A stretch of 64,000 nt of DNA from assembly GCF_001310275.1 (NCBI RefSeq), contig NZ_LGYZ01000109.1, forward strand, positions 46,939-110,938, in the 5' to 3' direction. Shown here one piece after another: positions 8,951 to 19,103 of the stretch. Positions within the stretch are counted from its first letter, which is position 1. Each line of letters begins with the position of its first letter. The translations under genes were made by a program, and so were the position numbers. Under the pieces are notes generated by a model. The model saw only the letters and a program-made list of their open reading frames with translations, did not search any database and was not told where the DNA came from. The DNA is from Nocardia arizonensis. Its GTDB lineage: Bacteria > Actinomycetota > Actinomycetes > Mycobacteriales > Mycobacteriaceae.

Positions 8951-10387
8951 TCAGGGCATGACCCGCACCGAGGCCGCGAACCTGTCGCAGGTGGTCGCGA
9001 GGGCTTCCCAGGCGTCACCCAGATATTGGCAGCCGATACTCACCTGTGTGCCGTGTTCGACGAGAACATGCCATTTCACGGTGGAACCGCCTTCGGGGCG
9101 TTCGGTATACGCGAGCATCGATCGCCCACCGAACACCACATCGCGACGCAGATCGCTCATCGCGGGCCGCTGCCTCATCTGCGCCTCCAGATTCGCCGCG
9201 ACCTGCTCGTATCCGGCATTCGCCGCCACCGTGTTCTGGGTGAGGACGATGCGCTGTTTCGCGCCGTCCACCGGTGACAGTTCGATCCGGGCATTGCCCG
9301 GCGCGGGCGCGGCCATCCAATCCTCGGGCACCTGAAAACGTGTGCGACCGAGGACTTCCGGGGCCGCGGACACCGAAGGAGCGGGAAGGTCCGCAGTCGG
9401 GGAGACGGCCGCGGGCGCCGAGGACGGCGCGGCTGACATCTCGGCACCCTCCTCGCCCGATCCACCCGTCACCATCGCCGTGCCGATGGCCGCGGCGGCG
9501 ATGACGACCGCGGCGGCGGCACCGCCCAGGAGGTAAGCGGCTCGGCGCTCACGCGGATCTCGTTGCGCCGCAGCGCGTTCGCGCAGGGGCCGCAACCACT
9601 CCGTGGCGGGGGCCGCCGCGGGCGCGGGGCGGAGTTCCGGCTCCGGCCGCACCGGACGCACCAGGTCGGAGCCCGACATCGGACGAAGCGCGGTCTCGGA
9701 ACCGCAGATCAGGCGGACCTCCGCGCGCACGACATCCAGCGCGACGGAATCCGTGAGGCCGAGCACCAGTACGACATCCACCGGACGGCCCAACAGCAGT
9801 CCGCCGAGCAGCGTGCCGAGCGTTCGCGCGGCCTCGGGATCGTCCGCCAGATCCGAACCCGCCAGATCCGGTTCGAATTCGCAGGATTCGAGTTCGAGAC
9901 CGTGCGGAGCGGGCGCCACCGAACTGGCGGTGGTGGTGATCGCGCCGAATTCCAGCACGACCGCCCGCCGCCCGCGCGCGGCCTCCTCGTCGGCGGCGAC
10001 GGCACGTACGGCCGTGTCCTCGAAGCTCACTTCGGCCGCCACCCGGCGCAGGGCCCGGTCGACCACGGCGCGTCGGTAACCGCCCCATTCGGTGGGGCAC
10101 ACCACCGTCACGCGGGCGGCCGGAATCGGCACTCGGAGGTTCTCCAGCACCGTCGCGGCCACCATGGACAGCGCCTCCACCACCGTCGGCACTGTCGGCA
10201 CGAGCGCGATCCGATCGGCGGACACATACTGCACCACCGAGCTGACCTGGGTGGGCGGGGTCAGCGACGCCCCCACCACCAGACCGCCGTCACCGCCGAG
10301 TACCACCGACGGGGGAACATCCCAGTGGGTCGCCGGTCCCACTGCCCAGATGCGGGCCTCGGTCACGACCAGTTCGACGGCCGACAT
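8951..10387 (-). CDS. Type VII secretion-associated membrane protein (Rv3446c-like)
   Basis: This 478-residue protein starts at ATG 10387, its ATGA overlapping the stop of eccC, so the two are translationally coupled. The N-terminal ~250 residues (SAVELVVTEARIWAVGP...) look like an actin/Hsp70-type nucleotide-binding fold. A single transmembrane helix near residue 300 follows (AYLLGGAAAAVVIAAAAIG). Then comes an Ala/Pro/Ser linker and a C-terminal extracytoplasmic domain beginning RFQVPEDWMAAP. That domain matches what I recall of the type VII secretion-associated family TIGR03931. In M. tuberculosis ESX-4 the gene after eccC4 is Rv3446c, of this family, so position and architecture agree. 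Its role in secretion is undefined. Confidence 0.82.
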   Translation of the reverse strand: MSAVELVVTEARIWAVGPATHWDVPPSVVLGGDGGLVVGASLTPPTQVSSVVQYVSADRIALVPTVPTVVEALSMVAATVLENLRVPIPAARVTVVCPTEWGGYRRAVVDRALRRVAAEVSFEDTAVRAVAADEEAARGRRAVVLEFGAITTTASSVAPAPHGLELESCEFEPDLAGSDLADDPEAARTLGTLLGGLLLGRPVDVVLVLGLTDSVALDVVRAEVRLICGSETALRPMSGSDLVRPVRPEPELRPAPAAAPATEWLRPLRERAAAQRDPRERRAAYLLGGAAAAVVIAAAAIGTAMVTGGSGEEGAEMSAAPSSAPAAVSPTADLPAPSVSAAPEVLGRTRFQVPEDWMAAPAPGNARIELSPVDGAKQRIVLTQNTVAANAGYEQVAANLEAQMRQRPAMSDLRRDVVFGGRSMLAYTERPEGGSTVKWHVLVEHGTQVSIGCQYLGDAWEALATTCDRFAASVRVMP

Positions 10388-13300
10388 CACTCGGCCGGTG
10401 GCATCCAGGCCAGCTGGACGAGTTCCTGGGCGCTGCGGGTGATGAAGTGACCGCGACCGGGCGGCAGCGGACTCGGCCGCACCGTGCCCAGCATCACACC
10501 CTCGTCCTTCGGGCAGCTCATGATGAGACCGGTGGAGCCGAGATCCTTCATGCGCGCCAGTGTCGCCTCGTACATGGCGCGGGCCGCGCCGCCGGAACGC
10601 CGCGCGATGATCAGGTGGAATCCGAGATCGCGGGCGTGCGGCAGATGTTCGACCAGGACCGAGGTCGGATTGCCCATCGAGGTGGCGACCAGGTCGTAAT
10701 CGTCGATGATCACGTACAGTTCGGGACCGCTCCACCAGGAGCGATCGCGCAACTGCTGCGGGGTGACATCCGCACCCGGCGTGCGCTGGCTCACGTAGGC
10801 GGCCAGATCGGCCATGTTCTGGGTGAACTGCGGTGCGGTGGAACCGTATCCCGCGAGATATCCGTCGGGGACGAGACCGAGCATGGTGCGCCGGTAGTCG
10901 CCGAGGATGAACCGCGCCTGATTCGGGGTGTTGGACGCCGCGATGCCCTCGATGAGCGCCCGCAACAGCGTGGTCTTACCCGATTCGGTATCGCCGATGA
11001 TGATGAAGTGCGGGCTCTCGTTGAAATCCACGTAGACCGGCGCGAGTTCGGATTCGTTGATACCCAGCGGAATTCGCATGGTCTTGAGATTCGGATCGGT
11101 CTGCGACGGCCAGTGCCCTGCGAGCTGGAGCAACTGTTCGCGCGGCAGCACCTCCGGCAGCATCCGCGCCGCGGGCGCGGGACGGCCGGGGGTGTGGCGG
11201 GCGATCGTCGCGACCGCGTCGCCCACGGCCTGACCGAGCGTGGTCGGGTCGGCGCTGCCGTCGATGCGAGGCAGACCGGTGAGCATGTGCAGGCATTCCG
11301 GGGTCATACCGCGACCAGGGCGCCCCTGCGGGACCAGGGCGGCGAACTTGCGGCCGAGGTCGGAATCCATCGGATCGCCGAGGCGCAATTCGATACGGGT
11401 GCCGATCTGGTCCTTGAGGGCCGGGCGCGCCTCCGCCCAGCGGTTCAGCGCGATCACCACGTGTACGCCGTAGGACAGACCCTGCACCGCCAGATTCATG
11501 ATCGGCTGTTCCAGCGGTTCGAAATCCTGGCGGATCGAACTGAATCCGTCGATCACCAGGAAGACGTCGCCGAAGGGATCGTCGTGCGCGCCCGCCGCGC
11601 CGGGGCTGCTCGACGGGTCCATCGACCGCAGCCGACGGAACTCCGACATCGACTCGATGCCGAGCGCGCGGAACCGGCCCTCGCGGCCGCGCACGATGGT
11701 GGTCATCTCGGCGACGGTGCGCCGGACCTTGTCCTCGTCCAAACGGCTGGCCACCGAGCCGACGTGCGGCAGCCCCTCGAGTGCCGCGAGGGTGCCGCCA
11801 CCGAAGTCCAGGCAGTAGAACTGCACCTGTTCGGCCGTGTGGGTCATCGACATCGCCATGATCATGGTGCGCAGGGCCGTCGACTTGCCCGACTGCGGAC
11901 CGCCGACTACCGCGACATTGCCGCGGGAGCCGGAGAGGTCCACCACCAGCGGGTCGCGGCGCTGGTCATAGGGCCGGTCGACAATGCCGATCGGCGCGCG
12001 CAGCGTGGCCAGCGGGGAGAATTCGCCGGTGAGGATCGACCGCGGAATGAGCTGGTCGAGCGTCGGCGCCTCGTCCAGCGGCGGCAGCCAGATCTCGTGC
12101 GCGGGACGGCCGTATCCACGAATCCGCGAGACCAGCATGTTCAGGTTGGAGATCTGCTCGCCGTCCTCGGAATGATGTTCCTGCGGCTCGTGCAAGGGCT
12201 CCGCCGGTAGCGGAATGCGGTCCACGGCACGGAAATCCACGTGGTGGGCGGTGAACGGCCGTGCCTTGACGTCGATCTCGCCGCCCGCGATACCCGCGCT
12301 GGTCACTTCGCGCTGCGAACCGCCGCCGACATAGGGACCGGAGACGTAGGACGCCTGGAAGCGCTGGATCTCGCCGGAATCCGATTTCAAGTAGCCGCCA
12401 CCGGGGATGCCGGGCAGGTTGTAGGCGTCGGGCACGCCGAGCACCTGGCGGGATTCGTTGGCGGAGAAGGTCTTCAGGCCGATACGGTAGGAGAGGTGGC
12501 TCTCCAGACCCTTGAGCTTGCCCTCTTCCAGGCGCTGCGAGGCCAGCAGCAGGTGTACGTGCAGTGAGCGGCCCAGCCGGCCGATCATGACGAACAGCTC
12601 CGCGAAATCCGGATGCTGGGTGAGCAGTTCGGAGAATTCGTCCAGCACCACGAACAGCGCGGGCAGCGGGTCGAGATCGGCGCCCGCGGCGCGCGCCTTC
12701 TCGTATTCGGAGACGTTGGCGAAGTTGCCCGCCTGCCGCAGCACCTCCTGGCGGCGGTTCATCTCGCCCGCCAGCGCGTCGCGCATACGGTCGACGAGGT
12801 CGGCCTCCTCCTCGAGGTTGGTGATGATGGCCGCCACGTGCGGGACGCCGTCGAGACCGAGGAAGGTCGCACCGCCCTTGAAGTCGACCAGTACCAGATT
12901 CAACTGGTCCGGCGAATGGGTGGCCAGCAGGCTCAGCACCAGCGTGCGCAGGAATTCCGATTTACCGGAACCGGTGGCGCCGATGCACAGACCGTGCGGA
13001 CCCATACCGCTCTCGGCGGCCTCCTTGATATCGAGTTCGACCGGCAGGCCGTCGGCGCCGACGCCGAAGGGCACGCGCAACCGTTCCCGACCGTAGCGTG
13101 GCCGCCAGGCGTGTTCGGGATTGAAGGTGCCGATGTCGCCGAGGTTCATCAACTGCGACCAGGTCGAGATCACCTCGCTGTCGTCGGCCTCGACATCGCT
13201 GCTGCGCTGGGTGGCGGCCCGGTACGGGGCGAGCCGCCGCGCGACCTGCTGAGCCTGCTCGACGCTGATGCGGTCGATCAGCGCGAAGCGCTCCTGATTG

Positions 13301-14430
13301 CCGGTGGCGCCGCGGCCGATGCACTCACCGTTCTCGATGACCATCTTGATGCCGCGCGAAACCGCCAGTCGCGGAGCGTATCCGCACAGGTCGATGATGG
13401 TGACGCCCTCGTAGCCGGATTCGCGCAGCTGATCGTCCTCGGCCTCGAGCAGACCGCCGTCGACCACGATGACGATATGCACGAGATTGGCGTTCGCCGG
13501 CTGGTTGCGCGAGTAGCGGACACGATTGGCGAGCAGCGAATGCAGGCTCGCCATCGCCTCCCGGATCGAGCCGTAGAACATGCGCTGGCTGCCGATGCCG
13601 TCCTGGGCGTCGGGATGCTGGGTGTGCGGTAGCCATTTGGTCCACTCCCACTCGCGCGCGGTGTCGGGACCGGAGACGACCGCGACCAGCACCTGATCCG
13701 GCGCCTGGAACATGCACAGCTGCAACAACATCGCGCGCGACATGTCACGCGCCTCTGCGCGATCGCCGTCCAGCGCGATGGTCGCGAAGCCCTTGACCGC
13801 GATGGCGGTGGGCAGATCGGGCACCGTCGAATGAGCCCGCACGAAACGGCGCAGCGAGACCGCCGCGATCGGCTCCAATTCCTCGACCGGCCCCGTCTCC
13901 GGCGCGACCAGCCGCGTCGCGAGACGCTGACCGCCGATGCCGATGCGGGCATGGCAGAAGTCCTTGTCCCCCGCGCGCCGCTCCCACATGCGGCTGGTAC
14001 CCGCCAGCATCCAGATCAGCGCGGGTTCGGGATGACTCCATTCCACCGAGGCGCGCTGCTGACTCGCGGTCTCGTCGACATCCTTGCGCACCTGATCGAG
14101 GTAGCGCAGATAGTCCTTGCGATCCTCGTTGGCCTCGGCCGCCTTCTGCCCTTTGCCCCCACCCTGTCCCGCGTACATGCCGACCATCGAGAACAGCATC
14201 ATGACCGGGAACATCATGCTCATCGGATTCGACGCGATGCCGCCGCCCTGGGTGAACAGCAGGGCCATCATGCCGACCATGCCGATCACCATCACGACCG
14301 GCATCATCTTCATGAGCAGATTGCCCGGTGTGACGCGAGGGATCTCGGGCGGCGGCTGGAGGGTGACCTCACCGCCTGGGGTGCGCGGCATCTCCCGACG
14401 GGCACGGCGCTGGAACCGGACAGTACTCAT
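10387..14430 (-). CDS. eccC: EccC, FtsK/SpoIIIE-type ATPase of the first (ESX-4-like) system
   Basis: This 1347-residue motor of the ESX channel has EccCa and EccCb fused in one chain. Two transmembrane helices lie near residues 35-85 (MKMMPVVMVIGMVGMMALLF; MSMMFPVMMLFSMVGMYAG). Three ATPase domains follow, with Walker A GATGSGKSE near 485, GGPQSGKST near 845 and GDTESGKTT near 1147. Walker B-like segments are LVLVDFKGG, FYCLDFGGG and FILGDYRR. ATPase 1 is the main engine in characterised EccC proteins, and the C-terminal domain binds Esx signal sequences. The start at ATG 14430 faces the divergent eccD gene. The stop overlaps the downstream secretion-associated gene by four bases. Confidence 0.96.
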   Translation of the reverse strand: MSTVRFQRRARREMPRTPGGEVTLQPPPEIPRVTPGNLLMKMMPVVMVIGMVGMMALLFTQGGGIASNPMSMMFPVMMLFSMVGMYAGQGGGKGQKAAEANEDRKDYLRYLDQVRKDVDETASQQRASVEWSHPEPALIWMLAGTSRMWERRAGDKDFCHARIGIGGQRLATRLVAPETGPVEELEPIAAVSLRRFVRAHSTVPDLPTAIAVKGFATIALDGDRAEARDMSRAMLLQLCMFQAPDQVLVAVVSGPDTAREWEWTKWLPHTQHPDAQDGIGSQRMFYGSIREAMASLHSLLANRVRYSRNQPANANLVHIVIVVDGGLLEAEDDQLRESGYEGVTIIDLCGYAPRLAVSRGIKMVIENGECIGRGATGNQERFALIDRISVEQAQQVARRLAPYRAATQRSSDVEADDSEVISTWSQLMNLGDIGTFNPEHAWRPRYGRERLRVPFGVGADGLPVELDIKEAAESGMGPHGLCIGATGSGKSEFLRTLVLSLLATHSPDQLNLVLVDFKGGATFLGLDGVPHVAAIITNLEEEADLVDRMRDALAGEMNRRQEVLRQAGNFANVSEYEKARAAGADLDPLPALFVVLDEFSELLTQHPDFAELFVMIGRLGRSLHVHLLLASQRLEEGKLKGLESHLSYRIGLKTFSANESRQVLGVPDAYNLPGIPGGGYLKSDSGEIQRFQASYVSGPYVGGGSQREVTSAGIAGGEIDVKARPFTAHHVDFRAVDRIPLPAEPLHEPQEHHSEDGEQISNLNMLVSRIRGYGRPAHEIWLPPLDEAPTLDQLIPRSILTGEFSPLATLRAPIGIVDRPYDQRRDPLVVDLSGSRGNVAVVGGPQSGKSTALRTMIMAMSMTHTAEQVQFYCLDFGGGTLAALEGLPHVGSVASRLDEDKVRRTVAEMTTIVRGREGRFRALGIESMSEFRRLRSMDPSSSPGAAGAHDDPFGDVFLVIDGFSSIRQDFEPLEQPIMNLAVQGLSYGVHVVIALNRWAEARPALKDQIGTRIELRLGDPMDSDLGRKFAALVPQGRPGRGMTPECLHMLTGLPRIDGSADPTTLGQAVGDAVATIARHTPGRPAPAARMLPEVLPREQLLQLAGHWPSQTDPNLKTMRIPLGINESELAPVYVDFNESPHFIIIGDTESGKTTLLRALIEGIAASNTPNQARFILGDYRRTMLGLVPDGYLAGYGSTAPQFTQNMADLAAYVSQRTPGADVTPQQLRDRSWWSGPELYVIIDDYDLVATSMGNPTSVLVEHLPHARDLGFHLIIARRSGGAARAMYEATLARMKDLGSTGLIMSCPKDEGVMLGTVRPSPLPPGRGHFITRSAQELVQLAWMPPAE

Positions 14431-14603
14431 CGGTCGAGAAATCCCCCTCTGCGTGCCGCAACTTCGGCCTCAGTGTAGAGGCCACAGCCGACATGTCGTA
14501 CAGTTCGACCAGCATTCTGCTGTCAGGACGCCGGGGATCGCAACCTCGCCTACCGCGGTACGCGGCAGCGGAAACACGAGGTAGAAGACGAGTTGGGGGA
14601 AGC

Positions 14604-16070
14604 TTGACGCACGCGCGCCTTGATCACATCGACGAAGACTCCTCCCGCGGCATAGTCCGTGCGCCGGATCTGGCGCGGGTCACCATTCTGGCCAAGCACA
14701 CCCAGGTGGATATGGCCATCCCGGTGGACGTTCCGGTCGCGCTCGTCATTCCCAGCGTCGTCGACATGGTCGCACAGCACAGCCGTACCAACGATTTCGA
14801 CAACGAGGGTGAGCGTTTCGAACCGGCGGAATGGGTGCTGGCCCGCATCGGCCATCCCCCGTTCTCCAATTCGCTGAGCCTCGGCGAGCACGGCGTGCGC
14901 GACGGCGAGTTGCTCATGCTCGAAAGCGCCTCGCACACAGCGCCGACGCCGCTGTTCGACGACATCATGTACAACGTCGCGATCGCCGACGCCGACCACT
15001 ACCGCAGCTGGACCCCGCGCACCGCGCGGATCACCGGGTCGGTGCTGGCCGCGGTCACCATGCTGGTCGGCTGCCTCGGCCTGCTGCTGTCCCCCGGCGA
15101 ACTGCCGGGCTGGGTCAGCGGATCGGTTGCGGTGGGCGTGGCGATCCTGCTCGTGGTCGCGGGCATGGTGCTCAGCCGCATGTACGGCGACACCGCCACG
15201 GCGCTCGTACTCGGCGGGTGCGCGCTGCCGCCCGCCTTCGCCGCCGGAATGCTCTATGTCCCCGACGATTACGGCTGGGCGCACCTGCTGTTGGGTTTCG
15301 TGCTGCTCGGCGCGACGGCGATACTCGCCTGGCGCGTCACCGGTGTCGGACTGGCGCTGTTCATCGGCGTGGCGACGCTGGCGATCTACGCGGTGCCCGC
15401 CGCGCTCGTCGGCCTGCTCACCGCGCAGCCGACCAAGGCGATCGGCGCGTTCGGCGCCGCGCTCGGCCTCGCCGGACTCTCGTTGTCCCCGCGCATTTCG
15501 ATGCTGCTGGCGAAGCTACCCCTGCCGCCGGTGCCCTCACCGGGCACGCCGATCGACCCCACCGAGGACGATCCCGACGACCACCGCGCGCTGCCCACCA
15601 TGGAGGCGCTGCGGGTGAAATCCGAACGGGCCAGGATGTATCTGGCCGGTCTGGTCTCGGCGACCACGCTGGTCACCGTGGTCGGCGCGCTCGCGGCCAC
15701 CGATCCCGAGGCGAAGGACCCGTACTGGCCGGGTATCGCGCTGGCGCTGGTCTGCGCGGCGGTGCTGATGTTCCGCAGCCGCACCTACGCGGGCGCCGAA
15801 CAGGCCGTCGTCCTCATCGCGGGCGGCGCGTCGATCGTGCTGATCATGCTGGTGGGCGCCGGATTCGAGATGGATATGCCGCTGGCGGTGTTCGGCGCGG
15901 CCATGGTCATCCTCGTCGCCGCGCTCATCCTCGGCATCGTCATTCCGAACCAGTCGGCGACCCCGCCGATGCGCCGCGGGGTGGAATTGCTCGAATACGG
16001 CTTCGTCGCCGCCGTCCTGCCGCTGGTGTTCTGGGTGGCCTCGCTCTACTCCCTCGTCCGCGGGCTATGA
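14604..16070 (+). CDS. eccD: EccD, ubiquitin-like plus multi-TM channel protein of the first system
   Basis: This 488-residue membrane component starts at TTG 14604, with GGGGGAA six bases upstream; an upstream ATG at 14493 would add an implausible basic tail. The N-terminal ~100 residues (ARVTILAKHTQVDMAIPVDV... DGELLMLES) are a YukD/ubiquitin-like domain. About eleven hydrophobic helices follow from residue ~135 to the end. EccD forms the membrane vestibule of the ESX pore together with EccB, EccC and EccE. It overlaps mycP by ATGA and is divergent from eccC, the same arrangement as eccD4 in M. tuberculosis. Confidence 0.93.
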   Translation: MTHARLDHIDEDSSRGIVRAPDLARVTILAKHTQVDMAIPVDVPVALVIPSVVDMVAQHSRTNDFDNEGERFEPAEWVLARIGHPPFSNSLSLGEHGVRDGELLMLESASHTAPTPLFDDIMYNVAIADADHYRSWTPRTARITGSVLAAVTMLVGCLGLLLSPGELPGWVSGSVAVGVAILLVVAGMVLSRMYGDTATALVLGGCALPPAFAAGMLYVPDDYGWAHLLLGFVLLGATAILAWRVTGVGLALFIGVATLAIYAVPAALVGLLTAQPTKAIGAFGAALGLAGLSLSPRISMLLAKLPLPPVPSPGTPIDPTEDDPDDHRALPTMEALRVKSERARMYLAGLVSATTLVTVVGALAATDPEAKDPYWPGIALALVCAAVLMFRSRTYAGAEQAVVLIAGGASIVLIMLVGAGFEMDMPLAVFGAAMVILVAALILGIVIPNQSATPPMRRGVELLEYGFVAAVLPLVFWVASLYSLVRGL

Positions 16071-17479
16071 GCGCGCACGGCTCCGGCCTGCGAATCGCCA
16101 CCGCCGCGGTCACCCTCGGACTCAGCGCAGCCTTCGGCGTCAGCTACGGACACGGTGTCGCACACGCGGATCGGCCGCCCGCGGTGAATCCGGCCCTGCG
16201 CCCCGCGGGCGATCCGGCCGCGCCGCCGGAAAAGACCGAACGTCCCGCGAATTCGAATTGCGCCGACATCGTCACCGGCGGTTCGGGATCGACCATTCCG
16301 GCCGCGCAGCGATCACTGGATCTCGAGCGCGCCTGGAAGTTCTCCAAGGGCGAGGGGCAGGTGGTCGCCGTCATCGACACCGGTGTGGCCCGGCATCCGC
16401 GCCTGCCCGGCCTCGAGGCCGCCGGCGACTACGTGGCCCAATCCGGTGACGGCACCGAGGATTGCGACGGCCACGGCACCTTCGTCGCTGGTCTCATCGC
16501 GGCCTCGCAGGTGGACGGTCAGGGATTCGCGGGGGTCGCGCCCGAGGCGCGCATCATGACCATCCGCCAGACCAGCAAGATGTACCAGAAAGAGGGCGCG
16601 TCACGGGACAAGTCACCCGACGATCTGCCCGACGGCTACGGCAATCTGAGCACCATGGCCTCGGCGATCGTGCGCGCGGTCGATCGCGGCGCGACGGTGA
16701 TCAATATCTCCGAGGTCTGGTGCGGACCGGACAAGAACGTCGACGGGCCCATCGGCGCGGCACTGGAATACGCCGTGGACCGGAATGTGGTCGTGGTGGC
16801 GGCGGCGGGCAATACCGACACGTGCAAGACCGAGAACACGGTCATCGACCCGCTCGATCCCACGGCCGATCCGTGGAGCAAGATCTCGATGAACGTTGTC
16901 CCCGCGCGCTGGGACAACTACGTGCTCGCGGTGGGCGCCATCGATGCCAACGGCGCGCCGTCGAAGTTCACGGTGCCGGGTCCCTGGCTCAGCGTCGCCG
17001 CACCCGGCGAGAACATGACCTCACTCGACCCGCGCGGCACCGGAACCGCGGTAGGCGCGGTGAATCAGCGAAACGAGCAGGGCCCCATCTCGGGCACCAG
17101 TTTCGCGACGCCCATCGTCTCGGGTGTCGTCGCGCTGGTGCGCGCCCGATTCCCGGAGCTGAGCGCGCGCGAGGTCATGCAACGCATCCAGGCCACCGCG
17201 CACGCACCGGCCGAGGGCTGGAACAAATACATCGGCTACGGCGCGGTGGATCCCGTGGCCGCGCTCACCGACGAGGTGAGCGGACCACTGCCGCCCAAGA
17301 CCCCGACACCGCCGAAGAGTCAGCAGCTCGCCGTGCCCGCCGCACCGCCCGCGCCGAACAACGGCGCGCGGAATGTGGCGCTGATCGGCACCGGAATCAT
17401 CGCCACCGCACTGCTGCTCGGCTATCTCGCGTCCTTCCCCATCCGCCGTCGCTTCGGCGTCTCCGAGGACGGCAGCTAG
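16067..17479 (+). CDS. mycP: Mycosin, membrane-anchored subtilisin-like protease of the first system
   Basis: This 470-residue protease has its start ATG overlapping the eccD stop. A signal peptide (ATAAVTLGLSAAFGVSYG) leads into the subtilase domain. The catalytic triad is complete: Asp in VVAVIDTGVARHP (near 104), His in DCDGHGTFVAG (near 136) and Ser in ISGTSFATPIVSG (near 345). A Pro-rich linker precedes a C-terminal transmembrane helix (VALIGTGIIATALLLGYLAS) and a short basic cytoplasmic tail. Mycosins sit on the outer face of the membrane and are needed for stability of the ESX complex as well as for cleaving substrates. Confidence 0.95.
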   Translation: MSAHGSGLRIATAAVTLGLSAAFGVSYGHGVAHADRPPAVNPALRPAGDPAAPPEKTERPANSNCADIVTGGSGSTIPAAQRSLDLERAWKFSKGEGQVVAVIDTGVARHPRLPGLEAAGDYVAQSGDGTEDCDGHGTFVAGLIAASQVDGQGFAGVAPEARIMTIRQTSKMYQKEGASRDKSPDDLPDGYGNLSTMASAIVRAVDRGATVINISEVWCGPDKNVDGPIGAALEYAVDRNVVVVAAAGNTDTCKTENTVIDPLDPTADPWSKISMNVVPARWDNYVLAVGAIDANGAPSKFTVPGPWLSVAAPGENMTSLDPRGTGTAVGAVNQRNEQGPISGTSFATPIVSGVVALVRARFPELSAREVMQRIQATAHAPAEGWNKYIGYGAVDPVAALTDEVSGPLPPKTPTPPKSQQLAVPAAPPAPNNGARNVALIGTGIIATALLLGYLASFPIRRRFGVSEDGS

Positions 17480-17500
17480 CGACCAGCGTGGGAACTCGAC

Positions 17501-18991
17501 TCACCTCGACGAATTGCCGACCGTCTGTTTGGCCGGCGCGGGATCGGGTGAGACGCCGTCGTGGGCGACCATCGCCTCTTCGCGGCCGAGGGTGGGTCCG
17601 GCGGCGAGCAGGCCGATGATCGGCCACGGCGCCGGCTCGGCGTTGACCCCCGCGTCGGCGTCGAGACCGAGCGCCTTCTGGGCGTCGGCGTTCTTGATGC
17701 CGTAGCGGACGCCGGTATCGGCCACGTAGAAGAGGCTGTCCTTGCGCCTGCTGTCGGTTTCGATGCCGGTGGTCTGCACGAACGCGCCGGTGCCCGGCGG
17801 CACGTACACCGAATCGGCGTTCGGGCCGGAGCCGTCGGCCTGTGCCAGCGGCACCAGCTTCGCCTTGTCAGGAATCGGCAGCGTCACACCGGCGATCACC
17901 GCCAGTTCAGCGCGCTTGCCGCCGTCCTTGTTGTCGGCCGCGGCCGGAATCGGCTTCCACGACAGGCAGCTGATCGGGCGGTCGTTGACCTCGACCAGCG
18001 CGGGCGCGCGCTGCGGATAGTCGTCGACCTTGAGCGCGTGCGAGATGTGCGCGTAGGTGCGGTCGGTCTCATCGATGCGCGCATTGTCCGACGGCGAGCG
18101 GTTGGCGTTGCGGATGATGTCGGCGGTCAGCCGCGACACCTGCTGCAAACCGTCCTGGAGCACCACGTAGTACTTGTCCGGTTCCGAGGGCACCTGCACC
18201 ACATCGGCGATGCGGTGATTGTTGACCTGGTAGGACACGGTGCCGCCGGGATTGTCGATCTTCGGCGGCACGATCGGCAGCACCTCGGGGATGGTGTTGA
18301 CCAGACCTTCCGACACCGGACGCGGGGTGCGCCCGGTGATGCCGAGCGCGTCGGTGACGGGGCGGTCGCTCATATCGACCCGCGCCCGCTTGTTGTCGTA
18401 GACGAGATAGACGGTGTCCCTGGCCTTGACCAGCAGCGCCTGATCACCGCCGAGCGCGGACGCCTTCTCCCCCATCTCGAGATCGCCCGCGATCACCGAT
18501 GTCGTCAGATCCTTGCTGCCGTCGACCTTGAGCACATCGCAGACCGTCCAGGCGCGGCCCTTGCCGTCCTTGTCGTAGCGCAGGGCCGCGGGCGCGCCGG
18601 GAATGCCGATGAGCTGACCGCGCGGCTTCTTGCCGAGTTCGGATTCCTTGACGATGACGGCCTTGCCGGACTCCCCCGAGGCGAGCCGCGCCGAGGCCAG
18701 ATTCAGCGTCGGATGCACGACGTCATCGATCACCACGTACACGCCGCCGGATTCCTTGCCGATCAGTAGGGTGTTGGAACCGATCTTGTCCTGGGGACGC
18801 AGCAGCGCCAAAATGCCGCAGCCCGCGAGCACCACACAGCCGAGGACGAGTCCGACCCCGTAGGCGCGCGATTGTGAGCGCATCGGGTCGTGCAGCATGC
18901 GCACATCCCGGCGAACCAAGGCGTGTTCCATCCGGCGCACCAGGAAGCGATAGCCGCTGACCTGCCAGCGCGTAGTGGGTTTCGATGGCAT
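17501..18991 (-). CDS. eccB: EccB, ESX channel subunit of the first system
   Basis: This 496-residue subunit begins with the EccB signature TTRWQVSGYRFLVRRMEHAL and RRDVRMLHDPMRSQSRA, then one transmembrane helix (GVGLVLGCVVLAGCGILALL). The rest is the large extracytoplasmic domain built of repeats. It has the conserved cysteines WTVCDV and ISCLSW and the GLLAAGPTL motif near the end. It is convergent with mycP (21 bases apart) and divergent from eccE, sharing a 112-base promoter region with it. Strand and order match eccB4 of M. tuberculosis. The C-terminal tail is short. Confidence 0.95.
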   Translation of the reverse strand: MPSKPTTRWQVSGYRFLVRRMEHALVRRDVRMLHDPMRSQSRAYGVGLVLGCVVLAGCGILALLRPQDKIGSNTLLIGKESGGVYVVIDDVVHPTLNLASARLASGESGKAVIVKESELGKKPRGQLIGIPGAPAALRYDKDGKGRAWTVCDVLKVDGSKDLTTSVIAGDLEMGEKASALGGDQALLVKARDTVYLVYDNKRARVDMSDRPVTDALGITGRTPRPVSEGLVNTIPEVLPIVPPKIDNPGGTVSYQVNNHRIADVVQVPSEPDKYYVVLQDGLQQVSRLTADIIRNANRSPSDNARIDETDRTYAHISHALKVDDYPQRAPALVEVNDRPISCLSWKPIPAAADNKDGGKRAELAVIAGVTLPIPDKAKLVPLAQADGSGPNADSVYVPPGTGAFVQTTGIETDSRRKDSLFYVADTGVRYGIKNADAQKALGLDADAGVNAEPAPWPIIGLLAAGPTLGREEAMVAHDGVSPDPAPAKQTVGNSSR

Positions 18992-19103
18992 GTTCTCTCC
19001 CCCGGACGGTGCTCACCTTCGCCGAACACAGTACAGTTTCGCAGGACTGTTGTTCAGCTCGACCGGTAGCATGCGGTCGATACCGGGTACTTGGGGGACG
19101 AGT

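Noticed and set aside
10447..12210. 587-codon plus-strand ORF opposite eccC
   Set aside because: Typical high-GC antisense frame; composition is His/Arg-rich and it mirrors the eccC codon pattern.
14493..14603. ATG 14493 as the eccD start
   Set aside because: It would add a 37-residue basic tail not seen in EccD proteins and has no ribosome-binding site; TTG 14604 has GGGGGAA at proper distance.
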